A DNA stretch of 64,000 nucleotides from Ptiloglossa arizonensis. Lineage: Eukaryota > Arthropoda > Insecta > Hymenoptera > Colletidae. The position numbers and the translations under genes were made by a program. The notes under the pieces were generated by a model, which saw only the letters and a list, made by a program, of their open reading frames with translations, had not been told where the DNA came from and did not search any database. The DNA lies in assembly GCF_051014685.1 (NCBI RefSeq), contig NW_027478489.1, forward strand, positions 1,204,596-1,268,595, given 5' to 3'. Of the stretch, positions 51,752 to 62,067 are shown piece after piece; positions within the stretch are counted from its first letter, which is position 1; every line of letters starts with the position of its first letter.

Positions 51752-54700
51752 TTTTCAGATGCAACAGAAATCATGCGGATTGGTCAATCCGTTCGCGAGA
51801 TATGGCCGTTTGGATTTAAGAAACGCTTGAGAAACTCAAAATTTTCGCACTTCTGAGGCTCGAAACGAATAACTAGAACGGCCTAGGGGAAAAGTGCGCA
51901 TACCGTTGTAATCGGGCGAGTTTCTACTTTCAGATGCAGCAGAAATTTTGCGGATTGATCAATCCGTTCGCGAGATGTGGCAGTTTTAAGGTAAGAAACG
52001 CTTGAGAAACTCAAAATTTTCGCAGTTCTGATGCTCGAAACGAATAACTAGAACGGCCCAGGGGAAAAGTGCGCATACCGTCGTAATCGGGCGAGTTACT
52101 ACTTTCAAATGCAACAGAAACTTTGCGGATTGGTCAATCCATTCGCGAGATATGGCAGTTTGGAGGTAAGAAACGCTTGAGAAACTCAAAATTTTCGCAG
52201 TTCTGATGCTCGAAACGAATAACTAGAACGGCCTAGGGGAAAAGTACGCATACCGATGTAATCGGGCGAGTTTCTACTTTCAGATGCAACAGAAATTTTG
52301 CGGATTGGTCGATCCGTTCGCGAGATGTGGCAGTTTGGGATTAACAAACGCTTGAGAAACTCAAAATTTTCGCAGTTCTGATGCTCGAAACGAATAACTA
52401 GAACGGCCTAGGCGAAAACTACACATACCGTTGTAATCGGGCGAGTTTCTACCTTCAGATGCAACAGAAATTTTGCGGATTGGTCAATCCGTTCGCGAGA
52501 TATGGCAGTTTGGAGGTAAGAAACGCTTGAGAAACTCAAAATTTTCGCAGTTCTGATGCTCGAAACGAGTAACTAGAACCGCATAGGGGAAAAGTACGCA
52601 TACCGATGTAATCGGGCGAGTTTCTACTTTCAGATGCAACAGAAATTTTGCGGATTGGTCAATCCGTTCGCGAGATATGGCAATTTGGAGATAAGAAACG
52701 CTTGAGAAACTCAAAATTCTCGCAGTTCTGTTGCTCGAAACGAATGACTAGAACGGCCTAGGGGAGAAGTACGCATACCGTTGTAATCGGGCGAGTTTCT
52801 ACTTTCAGATGCAACAGAAATCATGCGGATTTGTCAATCCGTTAGCGAGATATGGCCGTTTGGATGTAAGAAACGCTTGAGAAACTCAAAATTTTCGCAG
52901 TTCTGGTGCTCGAAACGAATAACTAGAACGGCCTAGAGGAAAAGTGCGCACGCCGTTGTAATCGGGCGAGTTTCTACTTTCAGATGCAACAGAAATTTTG
53001 CCGATTGGTCAATCCGTTCGCGAGATATGGCAGTTTCGAGATAAGAAACGCTTGAGAAACTCAAAATTTTCGCAGTTCTGATGCTCGAAACGAATGACTA
53101 GAACGGCCTAGGGGAGAAGTACGCACACCGTTGTAATCGGGCGAGTTTCTACTTTCAGATGCAGCAGAAATTTTGAGGATTGATCAATTCGTTCGCGAGA
53201 TATGGCAGTTTGGAGATAAGGAAAGCTTTAGAAACTCAAAATTTTCGCAGTTCTGATGCTCGAAACGAATAACTAGAACGGCCCAGGGGAAAAGTGCGCA
53301 TACCGTCGTAATCGGGCGAGTTTCTACTTTCAAATGCAACAGAAACTTTGCGGATTGGTCAATCCATTCGCGAGATATGGCAGTTTGGAGGTAAGAAACG
53401 CTTGAGAAACTCAAAATTTTCGCAGTTCTGATGCTCGAAACGAATAACTGGAACGGTCTAGGGGAAAACAACACATACCGTTGTAATCGGGCGAGTTTCT
53501 ACTTTCAGATGCAACAGAAATTTTGCGGATTGATCAATCCGTTCGCGAGATGTGGCAGTTTGGAGATAAGAAACGCTTGAGAAACTCAAAATTTTCGCAG
53601 TTCTGATGCTCGAAACGAATAACTAGAACGGCCCAGGGGAAAAGTGCGCATACCGTTGTAATCGGGCGAGTTTCTACTTTCAGATGCAATAGAAATTATG
53701 CGGATTGGTCAATCCGTTCGCGAGATATGGCAGTTTGGACGTAAGAAACGCTTGAGAAACTCAAAATTTTCGCAGTTCTGATGCTCGAAACGAATAACTA
53801 GAACGGCCTAGGGGAAAAGTGCGCATACCGTTGTAATCGGGCGAGTATCTACTTTCAGATGCAACAGAAATTTTGCGGATTGATCAATCCGTTCGCGAGA
53901 TATGGCAGTTTGGAGATAAGAAACGCTTGAGAAACGCAAAATTTTCGCAGTTCTGATGCTCGAAACGAATGACTAGAACGGCCTAGGGGAGAAGTACGCA
54001 TACCGTTGTAATCGGGCGAGTTTCTATTTTCAGATGCAACAGAAATCATGCGGATTGGTCAATCCGTTCGCGAGATATGGCCGTTTGGATTTAAGAAACG
54101 CTTGAGAAACTCAAAATTTTCGCATTTCTGATGCTCGAAACGAATAACTAGAACGGCCTAGGGGAAAAGTGCGCATACCGTTGTAATCGGGCGAGTTTCT
54201 ACTTTCAGATGCAGCAGAAATTTTGCGGATTGATCAATCCGTTCGCGAGATATGGCAGTTTGGAGGTAAGAAACGCTTGAGAAACTCAAAATTTTCGCAG
54301 TTCTGATGCTCGAAATGAATAACTGGAACGGCCTAGGGTAAAACTACACCTACCGTTGTAATCGGGCGAGTTTCTACTTTCAGATGCAACAGAAATTTTG
54401 CGGATTGGTCAATCCGTTCGCGAGATGTGGCAGTTTGGAGATAAGAAACGCTTGAGAAACTCAAAATTTTCGCAGTTCTGATGCTCGAAACGAATAACTA
54501 GAACGGCCCAGGGGAAAAGTGCGCATACCGCTGTAATCGGGCGAGTTTCTACTTTCAAATGCAACAGAAATTTTGCGGATTGGTCCATCCGTTCGCGAGA
54601 TATGGCAGTTTGGATGTAAGAAACGCTTGGGAAACTCAAAATTTTCGCAGTTCTGATGCTCGAAACGAATGACTAGAACGGCCTAGGGGAAAAGTACGCA

Positions 54701-56276
54701 TACCGTTGTAATCGGGCGAGTTTCTACTTTCAGATGCAATAGAAATTATGCGGATTGGTCAATCCGTTCGAGAGATATGGCAGTTTGGAGGTAAGAAACG
54801 CTTGAGAAACTCAAAATTTTCGCATTTCTGATGCTGGGCACGAATAACTAGAACCGCCTAGGGGAAAAGCGCGTATACCGTTGTAATCGGGCGAGATTCT
54901 ACTTTCAGATGCAACAGAAATTTTGCGGATTGATCAATCCGTTCGCGAGATATGGCAGTTTGGAGATAAGAAACGCTTGAGAAACTCAAAATTTTCGCAG
55001 TTCTGATGCTCGAAACGAATAACTAGAACGGCCTAGGGGAAAAGTGCGCATACCGTTGTAATCGGGCGAGTATCTACTTTCAGATGCAACAGAAATTTTG
55101 CGGATTGATCAATCCGTTCGCGAGATATGGCAGTTTGGAGATAAGAAACGCTTGAGAAACGCAAAATTTTCGCAGTTCTGATGCTCGAAACGAATGACTA
55201 GAACGGCCTAGGGGAGAAGTACGCATACCGTTGTAATCGGGCGAGTTTCTATTTTCAGATGCAACAGAAATCATGCGGATTGGTCAATCCGTTCGCGAGA
55301 TATGGCCGTTTGGATTTAAGAAACGCTTGAGAAACTCAAAATTTTCGCATTTCTGATGCTCGAAACGAATAACTAGAACGGCCTAGGGGAAAAGTGCGCA
55401 TACCGTTGTAATCGGGCGAGTTTCTACTTTCAGATTCAGCAGAAATTTTGCGGATTGATCAATCCGTTCGCGAGATATGGCAGTTTGGAGGTAAGAAACG
55501 CTTGAGAAACTCAAAATTTTCGCAGTTCTGATGCTCGAAATGAATAACTGGAACGGCCTAGGGTAAAACTACACCTACCGTTGTAATCGGACGAGTTTCT
55601 ACTTTCAGATGCAACAGAAATTTTGCGGATTGGTCAATCCGTTCGCGAGATGTGGCAGTTTGGAGATAAGAAACGCTTGAGAAACTCAAAATTTTCGCAG
55701 TTCTGATGCTCGAAACGAATAACTAGAACGGCCCAGGGGAAAAGTGCGCATACCGCTGTAATCGGGCGAGTTTCTACTTTCAAATGCAACAGAAATTTTG
55801 CGGATTGGTCCATCCGTTCGCGAGATATGGCAGTTTGGATGTAAGAAACGCTTGGGAAACTCAAAATTTTCGCAGTTCTGATGCTCGAAACGAATGACTA
55901 GAACGGCCTAGGGGAAAAGTACGCATACCGTTGTAATCGGGCGAGTTTCTACTTTCAGATGCAATAGAAATTATGCGGATTGGTCAATCCGTTCGAGAGA
56001 TATGGCAGTTTGGACGTAAGAAACGCTTGAGAAACTCAAAATTTTCGCAGTTCTGATGCTCGACACGAATAACTAGAACCGCCTAGGGGAAAAGCGCGTA
56101 TACCGTTGTAATCGGGCGAGTTTCTACTTTCAGATGCAACAGAAATTTTGCGGATTGATCAATCCGTTCGCGAGATATGGCAGTTTGGAGATAAGAAACG
56201 CTTGAGAAACTCAAAATTTTCGCAGTTCTGATGCTCGAAACGAATGACTAGAACGGCCTAGGGGAGAAGTACGCAC
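51752..56276 (+). repeat. 4.5-kb segmental duplication, copy 1
   Basis: Matches 56652-61176 at an offset of exactly 4900 bp (28 monomers). Shared rare marks include GGGATTAACAAACG (52336 and 57236), TTTTGAGGATTGATCAATTC (near 53171 and 58071), GATGCTGGGCACG (near 54831 and 59731), GAGAAACGCAAAATT and CAGATTCAGC. I saw no difference at the places compared. To the left, copy 1 reads TATTTTCAG where copy 2 reads TACTTTCAG; to the right the copies diverge at ACGCACACC against ACGCATACC. Confidence 0.9.
53760..56209 (+). repeat. 7-monomer tandem duplication inside the segment (2 x 1225 bp)
   Basis: Units about 53760-54984 and 54985-56209 share GAGTATCTAC, GAGAAACGCAAAATT (53931 and 55156), GGATTTAAG with CGCATTTCTG, CTAGGGTAAAAC, CCGCTGTAATC and GCTTGGGAAACTC. 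They differ in a few sites, for example CAGATGCAGC against CAGATTCAGC and CGATGCTGGG-type changes only in unit 1. Confidence 0.88.
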
Positions 56277-56651
56277 ACCGTTGTAATCGGGCGAGTTTCT
56301 ACTTTCAGATGCAGCAGAAATTTTGAGGATTGATCAATTCGTTCGCGAGATATGGCAGTTTGGAGATAAGGAAAGCTTTAGAAACTCAAAATTTTCGCAG
56401 TTCTGATGCTCGAAACGAATAACTAGAACGGCCCAGGGGAAAAGTGCGCATACCGTCGTAATCGGGCGAGTTTCTACTTTCAAATGCAACAGAAACTTTG
56501 CGGATTGGTCAATCCATTCGCGAGATATGGCAGTTTGGAGGTAAGAAACGCTTGAGAAACTCAAAATTTTCGCATTTCTGATGCTCGAAACGAATAACTA
56601 GAACGGCCTAGGGGAAAAGTGCGCATACCGTCGTAATCGGGCGAGTTTCTA
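56277..56651 (+). repeat. Spacer monomers between the two 4.5-kb copies
   Basis: About two monomers (375 bp) not part of the duplicated block. They carry TTTTGAGGATTGATCAATTC, GATAAGGAAAGC, CGGCCCAGG and CAAATGCAAC, then CGCATTTCTG, and so match material inside the block near 53171-53400 and 54110. Confidence 0.8.
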
Positions 56652-59600
56652 CTTTCAGATGCAACAGAAATCATGCGGATTGGTCAATCCGTTCGCGAGA
56701 TATGGCCGTTTGGATTTAAGAAACGCTTGAGAAACTCAAAATTTTCGCACTTCTGAGGCTCGAAACGAATAACTAGAACGGCCTAGGGGAAAAGTGCGCA
56801 TACCGTTGTAATCGGGCGAGTTTCTACTTTCAGATGCAGCAGAAATTTTGCGGATTGATCAATCCGTTCGCGAGATGTGGCAGTTTTAAGGTAAGAAACG
56901 CTTGAGAAACTCAAAATTTTCGCAGTTCTGATGCTCGAAACGAATAACTAGAACGGCCCAGGGGAAAAGTGCGCATACCGTCGTAATCGGGCGAGTTACT
57001 ACTTTCAAATGCAACAGAAACTTTGCGGATTGGTCAATCCATTCGCGAGATATGGCAGTTTGGAGGTAAGAAACGCTTGAGAAACTCAAAATTTTCGCAG
57101 TTCTGATGCTCGAAACGAATAACTAGAACGGCCTAGGGGAAAAGTACGCATACCGATGTAATCGGGCGAGTTTCTACTTTCAGATGCAACAGAAATTTTG
57201 CGGATTGGTCGATCCGTTCGCGAGATGTGGCAGTTTGGGATTAACAAACGCTTGAGAAACTCAAAATTTTCGCAGTTCTGATGCTCGAAACGAATAACTA
57301 GAACGGCCTAGGCGAAAACTACACATACCGTTGTAATCGGGCGAGTTTCTACCTTCAGATGCAACAGAAATTTTGCGGATTGGTCAATCCGTTCGCGAGA
57401 TATGGCAGTTTGGAGGTAAGAAACGCTTGAGAAACTCAAAATTTTCGCAGTTCTGATGCTCGAAACGAGTAACTAGAACCGCATAGGGGAAAAGTACGCA
57501 TACCGATGTAATCGGGCGAGTTTCTACTTTCAGATGCAACAGAAATTTTGCGGATTGGTCAATCCGTTCGCGAGATATGGCAATTTGGAGATAAGAAACG
57601 CTTGAGAAACTCAAAATTCTCGCAGTTCTGTTGCTCGAAACGAATGACTAGAACGGCCTAGGGGAGAAGTACGCATACCGTTGTAATCGGGCGAGTTTCT
57701 ACTTTCAGATGCAACAGAAATCATGCGGATTTGTCAATCCGTTAGCGAGATATGGCCGTTTGGATGTAAGAAACGCTTGAGAAACTCAAAATTTTCGCAG
57801 TTCTGGTGCTCGAAACGAATAACTAGAACGGCCTAGAGGAAAAGTGCGCACGCCGTTGTAATCGGGCGAGTTTCTACTTTCAGATGCAACAGAAATTTTG
57901 CCGATTGGTCAATCCGTTCGCGAGATATGGCAGTTTCGAGATAAGAAACGCTTGAGAAACTCAAAATTTTCGCAGTTCTGATGCTCGAAACGAATGACTA
58001 GAACGGCCTAGGGGAGAAGTACGCACACCGTTGTAATCGGGCGAGTTTCTACTTTCAGATGCAGCAGAAATTTTGAGGATTGATCAATTCGTTCGCGAGA
58101 TATGGCAGTTTGGAGATAAGGAAAGCTTTAGAAACTCAAAATTTTCGCAGTTCTGATGCTCGAAACGAATAACTAGAACGGCCCAGGGGAAAAGTGCGCA
58201 TACCGTCGTAATCGGGCGAGTTTCTACTTTCAAATGCAACAGAAACTTTGCGGATTGGTCAATCCATTCGCGAGATATGGCAGTTTGGAGGTAAGAAACG
58301 CTTGAGAAACTCAAAATTTTCGCAGTTCTGATGCTCGAAACGAATAACTGGAACGGTCTAGGGGAAAACAACACATACCGTTGTAATCGGGCGAGTTTCT
58401 ACTTTCAGATGCAACAGAAATTTTGCGGATTGATCAATCCGTTCGCGAGATGTGGCAGTTTGGAGATAAGAAACGCTTGAGAAACTCAAAATTTTCGCAG
58501 TTCTGATGCTCGAAACGAATAACTAGAACGGCCCAGGGGAAAAGTGCGCATACCGTTGTAATCGGGCGAGTTTCTACTTTCAGATGCAATAGAAATTATG
58601 CGGATTGGTCAATCCGTTCGCGAGATATGGCAGTTTGGACGTAAGAAACGCTTGAGAAACTCAAAATTTTCGCAGTTCTGATGCTCGAAACGAATAACTA
58701 GAACGGCCTAGGGGAAAAGTGCGCATACCGTTGTAATCGGGCGAGTATCTACTTTCAGATGCAACAGAAATTTTGCGGATTGATCAATCCGTTCGCGAGA
58801 TATGGCAGTTTGGAGATAAGAAACGCTTGAGAAACGCAAAATTTTCGCAGTTCTGATGCTCGAAACGAATGACTAGAACGGCCTAGGGGAGAAGTACGCA
58901 TACCGTTGTAATCGGGCGAGTTTCTATTTTCAGATGCAACAGAAATCATGCGGATTGGTCAATCCGTTCGCGAGATATGGCCGTTTGGATTTAAGAAACG
59001 CTTGAGAAACTCAAAATTTTCGCATTTCTGATGCTCGAAACGAATAACTAGAACGGCCTAGGGGAAAAGTGCGCATACCGTTGTAATCGGGCGAGTTTCT
59101 ACTTTCAGATGCAGCAGAAATTTTGCGGATTGATCAATCCGTTCGCGAGATATGGCAGTTTGGAGGTAAGAAACGCTTGAGAAACTCAAAATTTTCGCAG
59201 TTCTGATGCTCGAAATGAATAACTGGAACGGCCTAGGGTAAAACTACACCTACCGTTGTAATCGGGCGAGTTTCTACTTTCAGATGCAACAGAAATTTTG
59301 CGGATTGGTCAATCCGTTCGCGAGATGTGGCAGTTTGGAGATAAGAAACGCTTGAGAAACTCAAAATTTTCGCAGTTCTGATGCTCGAAACGAATAACTA
59401 GAACGGCCCAGGGGAAAAGTGCGCATACCGCTGTAATCGGGCGAGTTTCTACTTTCAAATGCAACAGAAATTTTGCGGATTGGTCCATCCGTTCGCGAGA
59501 TATGGCAGTTTGGATGTAAGAAACGCTTGGGAAACTCAAAATTTTCGCAGTTCTGATGCTCGAAACGAATGACTAGAACGGCCTAGGGGAAAAGTACGCA

Positions 59601-61176
59601 TACCGTTGTAATCGGGCGAGTTTCTACTTTCAGATGCAATAGAAATTATGCGGATTGGTCAATCCGTTCGAGAGATATGGCAGTTTGGAGGTAAGAAACG
59701 CTTGAGAAACTCAAAATTTTCGCATTTCTGATGCTGGGCACGAATAACTAGAACCGCCTAGGGGAAAAGCGCGTATACCGTTGTAATCGGGCGAGATTCT
59801 ACTTTCAGATGCAACAGAAATTTTGCGGATTGATCAATCCGTTCGCGAGATATGGCAGTTTGGAGATAAGAAACGCTTGAGAAACTCAAAATTTTCGCAG
59901 TTCTGATGCTCGAAACGAATAACTAGAACGGCCTAGGGGAAAAGTGCGCATACCGTTGTAATCGGGCGAGTATCTACTTTCAGATGCAACAGAAATTTTG
60001 CGGATTGATCAATCCGTTCGCGAGATATGGCAGTTTGGAGATAAGAAACGCTTGAGAAACGCAAAATTTTCGCAGTTCTGATGCTCGAAACGAATGACTA
60101 GAACGGCCTAGGGGAGAAGTACGCATACCGTTGTAATCGGGCGAGTTTCTATTTTCAGATGCAACAGAAATCATGCGGATTGGTCAATCCGTTCGCGAGA
60201 TATGGCCGTTTGGATTTAAGAAACGCTTGAGAAACTCAAAATTTTCGCATTTCTGATGCTCGAAACGAATAACTAGAACGGCCTAGGGGAAAAGTGCGCA
60301 TACCGTTGTAATCGGGCGAGTTTCTACTTTCAGATTCAGCAGAAATTTTGCGGATTGATCAATCCGTTCGCGAGATATGGCAGTTTGGAGGTAAGAAACG
60401 CTTGAGAAACTCAAAATTTTCGCAGTTCTGATGCTCGAAATGAATAACTGGAACGGCCTAGGGTAAAACTACACCTACCGTTGTAATCGGACGAGTTTCT
60501 ACTTTCAGATGCAACAGAAATTTTGCGGATTGGTCAATCCGTTCGCGAGATGTGGCAGTTTGGAGATAAGAAACGCTTGAGAAACTCAAAATTTTCGCAG
60601 TTCTGATGCTCGAAACGAATAACTAGAACGGCCCAGGGGAAAAGTGCGCATACCGCTGTAATCGGGCGAGTTTCTACTTTCAAATGCAACAGAAATTTTG
60701 CGGATTGGTCCATCCGTTCGCGAGATATGGCAGTTTGGATGTAAGAAACGCTTGGGAAACTCAAAATTTTCGCAGTTCTGATGCTCGAAACGAATGACTA
60801 GAACGGCCTAGGGGAAAAGTACGCATACCGTTGTAATCGGGCGAGTTTCTACTTTCAGATGCAATAGAAATTATGCGGATTGGTCAATCCGTTCGAGAGA
60901 TATGGCAGTTTGGACGTAAGAAACGCTTGAGAAACTCAAAATTTTCGCAGTTCTGATGCTCGACACGAATAACTAGAACCGCCTAGGGGAAAAGCGCGTA
61001 TACCGTTGTAATCGGGCGAGTTTCTACTTTCAGATGCAACAGAAATTTTGCGGATTGATCAATCCGTTCGCGAGATATGGCAGTTTGGAGATAAGAAACG
61101 CTTGAGAAACTCAAAATTTTCGCAGTTCTGATGCTCGAAACGAATGACTAGAACGGCCTAGGGGAGAAGTACGCAT
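56652..61176 (+). repeat. 4.5-kb segmental duplication, copy 2
   Basis: Second copy of 51752-56276, again containing the two 1225-bp units (GAGAAACGCAAAATT at 58831 and 60056). Conservation of even the rarest marks implies a very recent event, or an assembly artefact that long reads could settle. Confidence 0.9.
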
Positions 61177-61925
61177 ACCGTTGTAATCGGGCGAGTTTCT
61201 ACTTTCAGATGCAATGGAAATTATGCGGATTGATCAATCCGTTCGAGAGATATGGCAGTTTGGAGGTAAGAAACGCTTGAGAAACTCAAAATTTTCGCAG
61301 TTCTGATGCTCGAAACGAATAACTGGAACGGCCTAGGGGAAAACTACACATACCGTTGTAATCGGGCGAGTTTCTACTTTCAGATGCAACAGAAATTTTG
61401 TGGATTGGTCAATCCGTTCGCGAGATGTGGCTGTTTGGATGTAAGAAACGCTTGAGAAACTCAAAATTTTCGCAGTTCTAATGCTCGAAAAGAGTAACTA
61501 GAACGGCATAGGGGAAAAGTACGCATACCGTTGTAATCGGGCGAGTTTCTACTTTCAGATGCAACTGAAATTTTGCGGATTGATTAATCCGTTCGCGAGA
61601 TATGGCAGTTTGGAGATAAGAAACGCTTGAGAAACTCAAAATTTTCGCAGTTCTGATGCTCGAAACGAATGACTAGAACGGCCTAGGGGAGAAGTACGCA
61701 TACCGTTGTAATCGGGCGAGTTTCTATTTTCAGATGCAACAGAAATCATGCGGATTGGTCAATCCGTTCGCGAGATATGGCCGTTTGGATTTAAGAAACG
61801 CTTGAGAAACTCAAAATTTTCGCACTTCTGAGGCTCGAAACGAATAACTAGAACGGCCTAGGGGAAAAGTGCGCATACCGTTGTAATCGGGCGAGTTTCT
61901 ACTTTCAGATGCAGCAGAAATTTTG

Positions 61926-61941
61926 CGGATTGATCAATCCG
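61926..61941. repeat. 16-bp perfect palindrome at the monomer junction (example)
   Basis: CGGATTGATCAATCCG equals its own reverse complement and straddles the end of one monomer and the start of the next. This version is present in a large share of monomers. The other main version, CGGATTGGTCAATCCG, keeps perfect 7-base arms around a 2-base centre. Variants GATTAATCC, GGTCGATCC and GGTCCATCC shorten or unbalance the arms. The position is constant, monomer 164 to 4 of the next copy. A role as a protein site or cruciform-prone dyad is inference. Confidence 0.9.
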
Positions 61942-61976
61942 TTCGCGAGATATGGCAGTTTGGAGGTAAGAAACGC

Positions 61977-61989
61977 TTGAGAAACTCAA
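61977..61989. repeat. Short dyad TTGAG-AAA-CTCAA (example)
   Basis: Five-base arms TTGAG and CTCAA flank AAA and are followed at once by the A4T4 tract. The element sits at monomer positions 40-52, about 50 bp downstream of the junction palindrome. Most monomers keep it intact. Some variant monomers of the 8-mer domain disrupt it (GAGAAATTCAA, CTAGAGAAACTCAAC), as does the TTGATAAACTCAA form near 18053, 18753 and 39402. Confidence 0.75.
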
Positions 61990-62050
61990 AATTTTCGCAG
62001 TTCTGATGCTCGAAATGAATAACTGGAACGGCCTAGGGGAAAACTACACC

Positions 62051-62067
62051 TACCGTTGTAATCGGGC
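62051..62067 (+). promoter_or_regulatory. CENP-B-box-like motif (example)
   Basis: TACCGTTGTAATCGGGC at monomer 114-130 aligns without gaps to the mammalian CENP-B box YTTCGTTGGAARCGGGA at 12 of 17 positions. Of the nine bases regarded as essential (TTCG, A, CGGG) seven match; both mismatches are the TT of TTCG, here AC. The motif lies in the best conserved part of the monomer and recurs at 175-bp spacing. Variants include TACCGATGTAATCGGGC, TACCGTCGTAATCGGGC and a form with TAGGG that breaks the core. The resemblance is seen directly; binding of any CENP-B-like or pogo-derived protein is inference and could be chance. Confidence 0.35.

Noticed and set aside
51752..61176. Collapsed or duplicated assembly as the sole explanation for the near-identical copies
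   Set aside because: It cannot be excluded from sequence alone, but the nested 1225-bp units, the differing flanks and the intervening 375 bp fit a real duplication. I kept it as a finding with read depth as the test.
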